A DNA stretch of 46,967 nucleotides, taken from the NCBI RefSeq assembly GCF_003628435.1, contig NZ_RBZN01000027.1, positions 1 through 46,967 of the forward strand, written 5' to 3'. This DNA comes from Ureibacillus endophyticus. GTDB taxonomy: Bacteria; Bacillota; Bacilli; Bacillales_A; Planococcaceae. This document shows positions 7,812 to 16,265 of the stretch, in pieces. The translations under genes were made by a program, and so were the position numbers. The notes beneath the pieces are model-generated. The model had not been told where the DNA came from, did not search any database, and saw only the letters and a program-made list of their open reading frames with translations. Every line of letters begins with the position of its first letter. The stretch's first letter is position 1.

Positions 7812-8658
7812 TTTTAAAGAAAAATGGAAAAAGGAACTCGATACAAATCTTCAATTTACACAACAAGAGAAGACTCAAATAATAAATAAAATTGTATCAA
7901 GTCAAAATAATAAAATACATAAGGGGAACTGGGCTTATAATACTGTATTAGCAGGTTTTACAATTCTTGGGCTATTTTTTATAATGATTACGTTAAGTGA
8001 TCGTTCATTTACTTTAAATACAATGACTTTAGGATCCAGACACCTAGATGAAATTGAATTTACTTCAAATTTCTACTGGTTTTTAATAATTTATATATTA
8101 ACTGTTTTTACAATTACAGCTCTTATTTTTACGATTATAAAAACTACTCGTTGGGAAAATAAAAAATGGATTCTATATATTAAAATATATGCAGAAAGAA
8201 AATATGTACCTTTGTTAATATTCTTTTATTTTCTACTAGCCATACCTACTTTTTTAGTTGTGAACATTCTTCAAATTTTATTTTTACAATTATGGTTGGT
8301 CTTAATTGTTTCTGCATTAAATTGTATTTACTTATTATGGTGTATTCGAAATAGCGAACAGGCGGCTTGTCCTCACTGCGGATGCCAATTTTCAAGTAGA
8401 AAAATCTTCTCAATGTCTTGGAATGCTTATCGGACGAAATGTGATAAATGTAATGAAAGAATTTTTCATAGTACATCTAGTAAAAAGAAAAACTCATCTA
8501 TGTTCCCTGTTCTGTTTTTAACTTATTTTATTTTGGGCTTCTTTCAATTTCCGTTCCCATTTATTTTGATGTCATTTCTTTTAAACAGTTTAGTTTTCAA
8601 TTTATACATTAGTAAATTTACAATGTCCTTTTCTAAAGAAGATGAACCGTTGTGGTAA
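7798..8658 (+). CDS. Membrane anti-sigma-like protein with CxxC-X20-CxxC zinc ribbon
   Basis: The 286-residue protein begins with a soluble stretch of about 50 residues, then about four membrane segments (roughly 50-70, 95-115, 140-165, 165-185). A soluble CPHC-X20-CDKC module follows at about 197-224, and then two more membrane segments. The Cys module is exactly the CxxC-20-CxxC spacing of a small Bacillus protein family known under that name. The overlap with the sigma gene suggests that the N-terminal part binds the sigma factor, but no canonical zinc anti-sigma (HxxxCxxC) motif is present. The Cys module could sense metal or redox state; that is inference. Confidence 0.7.
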   Translation: MEMNDFKEKWKKELDTNLQFTQQEKTQIINKIVSSQNNKIHKGNWAYNTVLAGFTILGLFFIMITLSDRSFTLNTMTLGSRHLDEIEFTSNFYWFLIIYILTVFTITALIFTIIKTTRWENKKWILYIKIYAERKYVPLLIFFYFLLAIPTFLVVNILQILFLQLWLVLIVSALNCIYLLWCIRNSEQAACPHCGCQFSSRKIFSMSWNAYRTKCDKCNERIFHSTSSKKKNSSMFPVLFLTYFILGFFQFPFPFILMSFLLNSLVFNLYISKFTMSFSKEDEPLW

Positions 8659-8663
8659 AAAAA

Positions 8664-8698
8664 GGCTAACCCAAATGAATCGTCGTTTTGGGTTAGCC
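8664..8698. terminator. Bidirectional terminator
   Basis: GGCTAACCCAAA at 8664-8675 pairs with its complement ending at 8698. A runs before the stem serve as a U tract for minus-strand transcription, and a CTATTTTAT stretch follows on the plus strand. It sits between two converging genes, the anti-sigma-like gene and the peroxidase. Confidence 0.85.
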
Positions 8699-8703
8699 CT
8701 ATT

Positions 8704-9174
8704 TTATAAGTATTTAACGATTTCACTCTCAAATTTTGAAGGTTTATCTGTTGGAGCAAAGCGTTTTACAACATTACCTTCGCGATCGATTAAAAACTTT
8801 GTAAAGTTCCATTTTACATTTTTACCTAATAAACCTTTTGTTTGCTCTGTTAAGTATTTGAAAAGAGGGTGTGCATCTTCTCCATTAACTTTTACAAGTT
8901 CGTGCATAGGGAATGTTACACCATAGATTAAACGACAAGCTTCTGCTGCATCTGTGGCATTTGGGAGCTCTTGTTTAAATTGATTTGATGGGAAGCCGAG
9001 TATTTCAAATCCTTGATCTTTATATTTTTTATATAGTTCTTCTAACTCTTCAAATTGACCTGTTAAACCACATTTTGTTGCCGTGTTTACAACTAATAAT
9101 ACTTTGCCTTTGTATTGTTCTAAAGAATAGGGTTCGCCTTTTTCTGTTTTTACTTCAAATTCGTAAATATTCAT
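8704..9174 (-). CDS. bsaA: Glutathione peroxidase family protein (thiol peroxidase)
   Basis: Reduces hydrogen and lipid hydroperoxides in the cytoplasm. Firmicute members usually use thioredoxin or bacillithiol rather than glutathione. The 156-residue product has the peroxidatic Cys in NTATKCGLT near residue 35, a Gln in GFPSNQF near 65 and a Trp-Asn pair in KWNFTKFL near 122, which together form the catalytic tetrad of the family. AAAGAGGG precedes the ATG. It lies 18 bases after the MFS gene and is probably cotranscribed with it. The symbol is taken from B. subtilis and is tentative. Confidence 0.9.
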   Translation of the reverse strand: MNIYEFEVKTEKGEPYSLEQYKGKVLLVVNTATKCGLTGQFEELEELYKKYKDQGFEILGFPSNQFKQELPNATDAAEACRLIYGVTFPMHELVKVNGEDAHPLFKYLTEQTKGLLGKNVKWNFTKFLIDREGNVVKRFAPTDKPSKFESEIVKYL

Positions 9175-9192
9175 GTATATCCCTCTTTACTT

Positions 9193-10407
9193 TTAGTATT
9201 GAAGTTGATCATTTAGGGTTTTTGTTTTTCTCCCTAGTACTAAAAGTATAATCGACAATGTGAAAGAAGTAATTAAAAAAGCACTGATAAATGCGATAAC
9301 ACCATTCCAGCCCCAGCTCACCCAAAAAATCCCCCCTGTTGTACCACCTATACTAGAACCAAAATAGTAACCAAATAAGTAGAGTGATGAGGCTTGTGCT
9401 TTATCTTTTTTCGCTCGGAAACTAACCCATCCACTAGCAATTGAATGGGCACCAAAAAAACCAAATGTAAATAAAACAATCCCAATAATTTTTACATATA
9501 AACTTCCGGGTAGTGTAAGAATTGCACCAGAAAACATGATGAGTATTCCAACCATAAGAACTTTTTGTCTTCCAAATTTATCGGATAAACTTCCAAACCA
9601 AGCTGAACTAAACGTCCCAACTAAATAGACAATGAAAATTGAACCAACAATACCTGCACTTAAATTATAGGGAGGGCCGATTAATTTATAGCCAATGTAA
9701 TTATATAATGTAACGAATCCGCCCATTAAGGTAAAAGCAATTCCAAACAAACAGATTAATCCTGGATCTTTTAGATGAGTCAATAATGATTTCGTTAAGG
9801 CTTTAAATTGTAATGGTCTTGGTGTAAAGTGCTTTGATGTAGGTAATGCCCAAACGAAATAAGCGCTGACTATTAAACTTAAAAGTCCTATAAAAATCAT
9901 CCCTATTTGCCAGTTAAAATAATGTGTCATTGTCCCCATAATGACACGACCTGCAAGACCCCCAACAGAATTTCCACTAATGTAAAGCCCCATCGCAGTT
10001 CCTAAGCTAGATGGATCCACTTCTTCTCCTAAATAGGCCATTGCAATTGCGGGAACACCTGCAAAGACAAAACCTTGAAGTATTCGTAATAACAAAAGTA
10101 TTTCGAAATTAGGAGAGAAGGCAAGAGCAATTGTTAATATCGCTGCAGCAAAAATTGAAAACGTCATCAATTTTTTTCGTCCCCATGCCTCTGAAAAAGA
10201 ACCAAATAAAATTAAACTAACAGATAAGACTGCTGTAGATACTGATAAGGATAAACTAGCGACTGCTGGTGAAACATGATATTCCTCTGAAAACTGTGGA
10301 AGCAGAGGTTGTGTTAAATATAAATTTGCAAAAGTAATAAATCCTGCAGCAAATAATGCTAAATTAGCCAACGTAAATTGTTTCGTTCCTTTTTGTAAAT
10401 AACTCAT
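9193..10407 (-). CDS. MFS transporter, YnfM/YybF-like
   Basis: Twelve-segment major facilitator protein of 404 residues. The family A-motif is seen as GSFSEAWGRKK after the second segment and as GSLSDKFGRQK in the second half. The N-terminus FANLYLTQPLLPQFSEEY resembles the YnfM-type drug/metabolite exporters; the substrate is unknown. AGAGGCGG precedes the ATG. It is divergent from a LysR-type gene 132 bases away and runs straight into the peroxidase gene, so it is a candidate target of that regulator, which is frameshifted here. Confidence 0.85.
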   Translation of the reverse strand: MSYLQKGTKQFTLANLALFAAGFITFANLYLTQPLLPQFSEEYHVSPAVASLSLSVSTAVLSVSLILFGSFSEAWGRKKLMTFSIFAAAILTIALAFSPNFEILLLLRILQGFVFAGVPAIAMAYLGEEVDPSSLGTAMGLYISGNSVGGLAGRVIMGTMTHYFNWQIGMIFIGLLSLIVSAYFVWALPTSKHFTPRPLQFKALTKSLLTHLKDPGLICLFGIAFTLMGGFVTLYNYIGYKLIGPPYNLSAGIVGSIFIVYLVGTFSSAWFGSLSDKFGRQKVLMVGILIMFSGAILTLPGSLYVKIIGIVLFTFGFFGAHSIASGWVSFRAKKDKAQASSLYLFGYYFGSSIGGTTGGIFWVSWGWNGVIAFISAFLITSFTLSIILLVLGRKTKTLNDQLQY

Positions 10408-10539
10408 AGTAGCCGCCTCTTTATAGTTGTGACATTTTTTTGAACTAAAACTGTAAATTCATTATAATGAAAGGTGTTATATAATAGAAATTCATTGTTT
10501 TTATGTATCTTATAAAAATAAGTTATAAGGGGGTTGGGT

Positions 10540-11422
10540 ATGGAGTTTAATTCGCTGTACTACTTTATTAAAAGTTGCAAAGTATGAAAATATGTCCCGG
10601 GCAGCAGAGGAATTACATATTTCTCAACCCGCGTTGAGTAAATCGATTTCTGTTTTAGAAAGTAGTGTCGGGGTAGAATTATTTGATCGTAATGGACGTT
10701 CAATTAAGTTGAATCGCTATGGGAAATTTTTTCTTGAAAGAGCTGAGCGTATTATAAAGGAATATGCAAGGGCCAAAGAAGATTTAGCGAATATTGTTTC
10801 TCCTGGTCAAGGTGAAGTTTCTCTAGGTTTTATGCATACATTAGGGCTCGAAGTGATTCCTTCGTTATTGATGGATGTGAAAAATCTTTATCCAAACATG
10901 AAATTTCAACTCACTCAAAGCAATTCTAGCGTCATAATGGAAAAACTCGAAACAGGTGAATTAGACTTATGTTTAATATCTTCTATTGATAGGAATAGTG
11001 AAGTTGTTTGGGAAAAATTATGGGATGAGGAGTTATTTTTAATTGTTGCTAGAAACCACCCGTTAGCTGTAAAAAAACACGTGAAAATTAAAGACTTTGC
11101 CCATGATCCTTTTATTTCAATTAAAAAAGGAAATTCCTTGCGTAGAACCGTTGATGAGCTATTTAGGAGGGAAGGCTTTCAATTAAATATTGCGTTTGAA
11201 GGGGAAGAAATACATACAGTTGCTGGATTAGTTGAAAGTGGATTAGGCGTGTCATTAATCCCACATATTAAAGGGCTTGAGCAGTATAATCTTCAGTTAA
11301 TCAAGGTAGATTTGGAAAACTGTAAAAGAGAAATTGGTTTAGCGTATAAGAAAAATGGATTTAAAAGTTCAGCTACTAGGCAGTTTGCAATGTTCATTAG
11401 GGATTATTTTAGAAATAAATAA
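10540..11422 (+). pseudogene. LysR-family transcriptional regulator, frameshifted near the start
   Basis: AAGGGGG at 10527-10533 precedes an ATG at 10540 that reads MEFNSLYYFIK and then goes out of frame after the A run at 10570-10573. Removing one A restores FIKVAKYENMSRAAEELH, the usual LysR N-terminal helix-turn-helix. The rest (frame of 10592-11422) is an intact LysR product: the second half of the winged helix, then a substrate-binding domain to the LysR-typical end. The ATG at 10592 has no good ribosome site and would lack the first DNA-binding helix. Either it is a real single-base insertion or a sequencing error in a short homopolymer. Confidence 0.88.
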
Positions 11423-11456
11423 AAACGCAAGAATGCTTGAGAAAAACATTCTTGCG
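11421..11456 (-). terminator. Terminator of the 11467-12398 minus-strand pair
   Basis: CGCAAGAATG at 11426-11435 pairs with CATTCTTGCG at 11447-11456. The five A residues at 11421-11425 form a U tract on the minus-strand transcript. Confidence 0.8.
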
Positions 11457-11466
11457 CGAAAAAATA

Positions 11467-11979
11467 TTACTCTTGGGGTTTCCCTGTAATGATATTTGCA
11501 ATTTCCTCTACTGACATTGAGGAATCTAATTCGAATTGCCCCTTTTGAATGGATTTCGCATATTCAGGTTGAGCTAAAAAAAGTTCCATTTCTACACTGT
11601 TTTTAATAACGCCTAAATCTTTTAACTTTTGAGCAACTTCAGCAGATGTAAGACCTGAGTATATATAGAGGGTGCCTGATACGATTTTGTCGCTTTTATC
11701 AGGAATTGTATTCTCTTGTGATGATTCTACTTCTTGGGTCTCTTGTGTTGTTTCTTTTGATTGAACAGCTTCTGAATTTTGTTTTGTTTGTTCAGTCTGT
11801 TCTAATTTTTCATTCGCCTTTTTTAATTGAAGTTCAAGTTCAGCAATTTGCTCTTTATATTGTTGAACATTTTCTTCTTTTGAAGTGATAATAGGAATAT
11901 TGTATTGATTTGCAATTGTTAAAATAGCACCTATTAAAAAACAGGCTACACCGAATGCTCGAACGGAAGATCTTTTCAT
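11467..11979 (-). CDS. Membrane-anchored protein with YceG/MltG-like C-terminal domain
   Basis: The 170-residue product has one N-terminal membrane segment (about 8-25), then a coiled coil with heptad-like Glu/Lys/Gln repeats (35-65) and a low-complexity Gln/Glu/Ser linker to about 95. The C-terminal region carries GLTSAEVAQKLKDLGVI and KGQFELDSSMSVEEIANII, which resemble the LysM-like subdomain of the MltG (YceG) family. The large catalytic part of MltG is absent, so it may bind or sense peptidoglycan rather than cut it. It overlaps the gene upstream by 4 bases. Confidence 0.65.
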   Translation of the reverse strand: MKRSSVRAFGVACFLIGAILTIANQYNIPIITSKEENVQQYKEQIAELELQLKKANEKLEQTEQTKQNSEAVQSKETTQETQEVESSQENTIPDKSDKIVSGTLYIYSGLTSAEVAQKLKDLGVIKNSVEMELFLAQPEYAKSIQKGQFELDSSMSVEEIANIITGKPQE

Positions 11980-12398
11980 CGGGCGCCTCCATTGTTTAAA
12001 ATGCTTTTAATTTGTTCTTTTGATAATGTTGACATTTTACTAATTTCATCAATCGGATAGCCTTGTTTATTAAGTGAAATTACTTGGGCAACAAGTATTT
12101 CATTTATTTGAGTTTGTTTTTTGGGTGTAGGATTAAATGATTTATTAGAGACCTGTTGTTGTTTATATGCGTCCATCTGTTTTTTTGTCGAAACAGGGGA
12201 TTTTACGTTAAAATTAGGTTCTAATAGTAATTCTTCTTCTACAATTTTTAGTCGTTTCTTTAAGGAGTTTGTTTCTTGGTATATGCTAATAGAAAGCTCT
12301 TCTAGTTCCTGTTCCACTTTTTTTGAAGAATCTTTTAGGAAAAAGGAGAGAACAATACATATTATTCCGATTATCATGATAATAGTTGATAGTTCCAC
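11976..12398 (-). CDS. Small membrane protein with coiled coil and C-terminal HTH-like motif
   Basis: The 140-residue product has one membrane segment at about 5-21 with the bulk predicted to be cytoplasmic, a charged coiled coil at about 25-60, and a C-terminal LNKQGYPIDEISKMSTLSKE segment that looks like a helix-turn-helix. This layout resembles SwrB/DUF6115-type Firmicute proteins, which act in flagellar assembly in B. subtilis, but no flagellar gene lies nearby. The product is coupled to the MltG-like gene. The assignment is by architecture only. Confidence 0.6.
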   Translation of the reverse strand: MELSTIIMIIGIICIVLSFFLKDSSKKVEQELEELSISIYQETNSLKKRLKIVEEELLLEPNFNVKSPVSTKKQMDAYKQQQVSNKSFNPTPKKQTQINEILVAQVISLNKQGYPIDEISKMSTLSKEQIKSILNNGGAR

Positions 12399-12490
12399 TT
12401 TGTCGGTCCTTTCTAAAATAAATATTTTAACTTATTTTAACATATGGAAAGTTATTAATAAATCATGCTAGATTTTTTTTCGATATATGT

Positions 12491-12496
12491 TATAAT
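12491..12496 (+). promoter_or_regulatory. -10 box upstream of rpmG
   Basis: TATAAT preceded by a T-rich tract, with no convincing -35 at 17 bases. It lies 63 bases before the rpmG start and 92 bases after the divergent gene start at 12398. Confidence 0.45.
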
Positions 12497-12558
12497 GATT
12501 TAGTCGTATAAATCATGCTCAAGAATAAAAGTACAGATATAGAGTGGGAGGGTTAATA

Positions 12559-12708
12559 ATGCGCGTAAACATTACATTAGCTTGCACAGATTGTGGCGAA
12601 CGTAACTACATTTCTAAAAAGAACAAACGTAACAATCCTGAGCGTTTAGAACTTAAAAAATATTGCTCTCGCGAGAAGAAATACACTCTTCACCGTGAAA
12701 CAAAGTAA
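12559..12708 (+). CDS. rpmG: 50S ribosomal protein L33
   Basis: The 49-residue product begins [17 protein letters not shown] and is a full-length L33. Cys9, Cys12 and Cys36 remain but the position of the fourth zinc ligand is Glu39, so the ribbon is partly lost and zinc-independence is likely. GGGAGGG precedes the ATG, and a strong terminator follows 12 bases after the stop. In B. subtilis the corresponding rpmGB also lies beside yqgN. Confidence 0.95.
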   Translation: MRVNITLACTDCGERNYISKKNKRNNPERLELKKYCSREKKYTLHRETK

Positions 12709-12719
12709 TAAGCATTTTT

Positions 12720-12748
12720 GCCAAAACCACTCGTGGTTTTGGCTTTTT
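12720..12748 (+). terminator. Terminator of rpmG
   Basis: Perfect 11-bp stem (12720-12730 with 12733-12743), a 2-base loop and five T residues. Confidence 0.9.
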
Positions 12749-12777
12749 ACTTATTAAAGAGGGAATGGTGAATAACC

Positions 12778-13356
12778 TTGAATAAAAGTGAATGGCGTCT
12801 AAAAATAAAAGAAAAACTCGAAAACATGTCGAATGATTTGTATATGCGGTCCTCTTTAGTAATTAGAGAAAAATTATTAAAAGAGCCATCTATAATAGAA
12901 GGAAATACGATTGCTATTACGATCTCAAATAATAGAGAGGTTGATACGATTGGTATCATTGAATCTCTATGGAAAGCAGATAAAAACGTAGTAGTTCCTA
13001 AATGTAATTCAAAAAATAGAACGATGCAATTTTATAAAATCGAGAATTTTAATCAACTTGAAATCGTATATATGGATTTGCGAGAACCAATCCCGGATTT
13101 AACGGAGCTTGTCTCTGCGGAACAAATAAATTGTATGATCGTGCCAGGAATCGTCTTTGACAAAAGTGGATACAGAATCGGATATGGTGGAGGATATTAT
13201 GACCGTTATTTAGAAAGATTTAAAGGGCAACTTATTTCCCTTGCTTTTCATTTTCAAGTGGTTGAATCAGTACCGAAAGATTCGCATGATATCCCAGTTA
13301 ATGTAATTATTACTGATCAAGACAGAATTGATTGCAACATTTATCGAAAGAGGTAG
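12778..13356 (+). CDS. yqgN: 5-formyltetrahydrofolate cyclo-ligase
   Basis: ATP-dependent return of 5-formyl-THF to 5,10-methenyl-THF, clearing a dead-end folate made by SHMT. The 192-residue product has N-terminal KSEWRLKIKEKLE and a C-terminal PGIVFDKSGYRIGYGGGYYD motif typical of the family's phosphate and folate site. The start is a TTG with AAAGAGGG 14 bases upstream, a wide spacing. No alternative start leaves the N-terminal Arg/Lys helix intact. A link to the glycine cleavage genes of this window is plausible through one-carbon folate. Confidence 0.93.
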   Translation: MNKSEWRLKIKEKLENMSNDLYMRSSLVIREKLLKEPSIIEGNTIAITISNNREVDTIGIIESLWKADKNVVVPKCNSKNRTMQFYKIENFNQLEIVYMDLREPIPDLTELVSAEQINCMIVPGIVFDKSGYRIGYGGGYYDRYLERFKGQLISLAFHFQVVESVPKDSHDIPVNVIITDQDRIDCNIYRKR

Positions 13357-13366
13357 GAAGTATAGT

Positions 13367-13573
13367 ATGAAGACAATGAAAGACATTTATGATTTACTAA
13401 AGCAATACGGAATATATATTTATACAAGAGATCGTATTGGTGATTTAATTTTAATGGAAGATGAGGTACGAGAATTATACAAAGCACGTGTATTAGATCC
13501 GAAAGATTTTCAATCAGCAATGTTAATTATTCGAAGTGAAATATCAAAATTAGAACGAGAATTAGATAATTAA
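13367..13573 (+). CDS. yqgQ: YqgQ family protein (DUF910)
   Basis: The 68-residue product, with TRDRIGDLILMEDEVRELY at its centre and a leucine-rich C-terminal helix, matches YqgQ, a small helical protein of unknown function common in Bacillales. It lies 10 bases after yqgN with AGGAAG as ribosome site, so the two form an operon. The in-frame ATG at 13376 is an alternative start. As I recall the B. subtilis order, rhomboid yqgP and glcK sit near here; both are absent. Confidence 0.85.
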   Translation: MKTMKDIYDLLKQYGIYIYTRDRIGDLILMEDEVRELYKARVLDPKDFQSAMLIIRSEISKLERELDN

Positions 13574-13928
13574 TTGATGGATATTAGGAGAATTTGTAGA
13601 AAAAAGAAAAAAGTTTATTATACGTTGAAAAAATTTTCCTTTTAATTTAAAATCTTTATCAGAACTTACAGAGGATATTACAGTGGAATAATTATCCACT
13701 GTTTTAATTTTGGAACCTTTTTGTAACTAAATCGTAAATATTATGAGATACGATTTAAAAATGTATAGTAATTGTTATATTAATTTTTCTGCATATTTTT
13801 TAAGCCGACAATTTTTATTGCTTCTTGTTGGCAAAAACATTAAGATAAACTTTGTTTCTTAAAATCTAATGTGTATGTTGAAAAATTTAGTTCTTTACTA
13901 TATCAATTATGTAGAAAGGATGTTAGGG
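13574..13928. other. Intergenic region before ltaS
   Basis: Holds a hairpin at 13680-13702 (CAGTGGA with TCCACTG, followed by TTTTAATTTT) that is a fair terminator for yqgQ, and a second imperfect inverted repeat at 13804-13831 (GCCGACAA with TTGTTGGC) without a T run. The rest is AT-rich. No promoter could be chosen with confidence and no small gene was found. Confidence 0.5.
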
Positions 13929-15824
13929 ATGAAGTCAATAAAATGGCCTAAACATTCGATTTTAGCTATTGCGGTACTTGCGACTTGGATAAAAACTGTA
14001 ATTGTATACCATACAAGTTTTGAAATGGACATTGAAAACTTAATGCAAGAGTTTATCCTGTTTATTAACCCATTAAGCTTCTTATTATTTATTTATGGTT
14101 TATCCTTATTTTTAAAATCAACGAAAGCGCGGAATCGTTATATTATAGCGATGAGTATCATTTTATCCATCGTTTTATATACAAACGTAGGGTTTTATCG
14201 ATTCTATAACGATTTTATAACACTACCTGTACTGTTCCAAACTAGCAATTTCGGTGAACTAGGTACATCAGTTGGCGCGATTATAAATTGGCTGGATATA
14301 CTTTATTTCATCGATGTTATTATTTTAATTATAGCTATTAAGTTTGTTCCGAAATTACAAGGTCAATTAACAATTCGTAAAGAATTCCGACGTGCTTATT
14401 TTGTGCTAGCAATGGCAGTATTATTCTTAAATTTAGGATTAGCTGAAACAGAACGTCCACAATTATTAACACGTGCTTTTGACCGTGAATTACTTGTGAA
14501 AAACATCGGTACGTATAACTACCATTTATACGATATTTATGTACAATCAAAATCGAGTGCCCAACGCGCATTAGCAGACGGTAGTGAACTCGTTGAAGTG
14601 GATAACTATGTGCAAGCAAACCAAGCTGCTGTTAATGATGAAATGTTTGGCAAGTATGCTGGTCGAAACTTAATTCTTGTTTCGCTAGAATCATTACAAA
14701 GTTTTGTTATTAATAATAAAATGAATGGTGAAGTGGTAACACCGTTTTTAAATTCTTTAACAAATGATAAAGATACTTATTATTTCAGTGATTTTTATCA
14801 TCAAACTGGATTAGGTAAGACATCGGATTCGGAATTTATCGTTGAGAATTCGTTATTCGGTCTAGGTCGCGGTGCAGTATTCTTTACACACGGCGGAAAT
14901 ACGTATAACTCAATGGCAGAAAAATTGGGTGAAAATGGCTACTTTACTAATGTAATGCACTCAAATAATTCATCGTTCTGGAATCGTGATATGATTTATA
15001 AATCATTAAATATTGATAAATTTTATGATATCAACTCCTATGAGGTAACGGATGAAAATTCTGTAAACTGGGGATTAAAAGATATTCCATTCTTTGAACA
15101 ATCGACAGAACTAATGACTCAGATGCAACAGCCATTTTATTCTCGTTTAATTACATTAACGAACCACTATCCGTTCTATTTAGATCCAGAAGATATAATG
15201 ATTCCTGAATATGATTCTAATTCAGGCACTTTAAATCGTTATTTCCAAACAGTACGCTATTTAGATGAAGCTGTTAAAGTTTTCTTTGAAGAACTAAAAG
15301 AAAAAGGTCTCTATGAAAACTCAATTATTGTAATGTATGGAGACCATTATGGTATTTCAGAAAATCATAACAAAGCAATGGCAATGTACTTAGATAAAGA
15401 AGAAATTACAGCATATGATAGCGCCTTACTTCAGTCGGTGCCACTATATATCCATATTCCAGGCTCTGGAGATGGGGGCGAGATTAATAAAACAGCCGGT
15501 CAAATTGATTTAAGACCTACAATTTTACACTTGTTAGGTATTGAAACTTCAAATGACATGCAGTTAGGTGCTGATATTTTCTCAGAAGAACATGAAGACT
15601 TTGTTATTTTCCGTGACGGACGTTTTGTTACAAATGAGTTAGTATATGCTGGTGAAGTTTGTTACGATCGTAATACGGGAAATGATATTGGTATTGAAGC
15701 ATGTCAACCATATATCGATCGCGCAACGACAGAATTAGAATATTCGGATGCGATTATAAATGGCGATTTACTTCGCTTCTATGATTCGGAGACAGGTAAT
15801 TTAAAACAAGATGTTGTCAATTAA
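13929..15824 (+). CDS. ltaS: Lipoteichoic acid synthase, LtaS family
   Basis: Transfers glycerol-phosphate from phosphatidylglycerol to build lipoteichoic acid on the outer face of the membrane. The 631-residue product has about five N-terminal membrane segments (to about 170) and an extracellular sulfatase-fold domain. Visible active-site motifs: Glu254 in SLESLQ, the nucleophile Thr298 in GKTSDSEF and the metal pair in YGDHYG near residue 470. An upstream ATG at 13869 is in frame, but AAAGGA just before 13929 favours the start used. Whether this is the main LtaS or a paralogue such as YqgS cannot be told here. Confidence 0.92.
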   Translation: MKSIKWPKHSILAIAVLATWIKTVIVYHTSFEMDIENLMQEFILFINPLSFLLFIYGLSLFLKSTKARNRYIIAMSIILSIVLYTNVGFYRFYNDFITLPVLFQTSNFGELGTSVGAIINWLDILYFIDVIILIIAIKFVPKLQGQLTIRKEFRRAYFVLAMAVLFLNLGLAETERPQLLTRAFDRELLVKNIGTYNYHLYDIYVQSKSSAQRALADGSELVEVDNYVQANQAAVNDEMFGKYAGRNLILVSLESLQSFVINNKMNGEVVTPFLNSLTNDKDTYYFSDFYHQTGLGKTSDSEFIVENSLFGLGRGAVFFTHGGNTYNSMAEKLGENGYFTNVMHSNNSSFWNRDMIYKSLNIDKFYDINSYEVTDENSVNWGLKDIPFFEQSTELMTQMQQPFYSRLITLTNHYPFYLDPEDIMIPEYDSNSGTLNRYFQTVRYLDEAVKVFFEELKEKGLYENSIIVMYGDHYGISENHNKAMAMYLDKEEITAYDSALLQSVPLYIHIPGSGDGGEINKTAGQIDLRPTILHLLGIETSNDMQLGADIFSEEHEDFVIFRDGRFVTNELVYAGEVCYDRNTGNDIGIEACQPYIDRATTELEYSDAIINGDLLRFYDSETGNLKQDVVN

Positions 15825-15831
15825 TAAAACC

Positions 15832-15863
15832 GGTGTAGCAACTATCGCTACACCAGTTTTTTT
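15832..15863 (+). terminator. Terminator of ltaS
   Basis: GGTGTAGC at 15832-15839 pairs with GCTACACC at 15847-15854, followed by a T run. Confidence 0.85.
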
Positions 15864-15875
15864 GATTTAATAAAT

Positions 15876-15914
15876 TGAAAAAACGAGATATCATGATGAT
15901 ATCTCGTTTTTTCA
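15876..15914. terminator. Bidirectional terminator, perfect 18-bp stem
   Basis: 15876-15893 pairs base for base with 15897-15914 around a 3-base loop (TGA), with A6 on one arm and T6 on the other, so it works in either direction. It separates the convergent ltaS and DUF2759 genes; with the hairpin at 15832 it doubles the stop for ltaS. Confidence 0.9.
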
Positions 15915-15920
15915 TAAATA

Positions 15921-16100
15921 TTAGTGTAATTTTGGTGGATAACCTTGATTTAAAACAGTCATGATTACAAACCAACCAAAAATTGCTGCAGTAGCTAGGC
16001 TGAAAATGATAGCCAATACATTTTTCTCTTTAATACCTTGGAATATATTTACTACTGCAAAGATTGCTACTAAAGCGAAAATAACCATTAATAAGTTCAT
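15921..16100 (-). CDS. yqgW: DUF2759 family small membrane protein
   Basis: The 59-residue product starts MNLLMVIFALVAIF and has two membrane segments (about 3-20 and 28-50), with a short tail ending YPPKLH. It matches the two-helix DUF2759 proteins of Bacillales, function unknown. AAAGGAGTG precedes the ATG. In B. subtilis this family also lies next to yqgX, consistent with the neighbour here. Confidence 0.82.
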   Translation of the reverse strand: MNLLMVIFALVAIFAVVNIFQGIKEKNVLAIIFSLATAAIFGWFVIMTVLNQGYPPKLH

Positions 16101-16265
16101 TAATAAGACACTCCTTTCGACATTAGAAAATGAATGTCGATAAACAATATTCCTTCTTTATTGTAAATCACAGGCTCTATTTTGTCGAGAACTAATCCAA
16201 GATAAATATGAACAAACAATGTAATTTTCTTCTTACACATGTATAATATTGAAGAGGTGAAAACA

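Noticed and set aside
8642-8926. Plus-strand frame of 94 codons over the peroxidase
   Set aside because: It lies antisense to the intact peroxidase, has no ribosome site and shows no family motif.
10540-10600. Programmed frameshift in the LysR gene
   Set aside because: Four A residues make a weak slip site, no stimulatory structure was seen, and LysR genes are not known to use frameshifting.
15961-16143. Plus-strand frame of 60 codons
   Set aside because: The DUF2759 gene on the other strand has a good ribosome site, two membrane segments and a terminator; the plus frame is its shadow.
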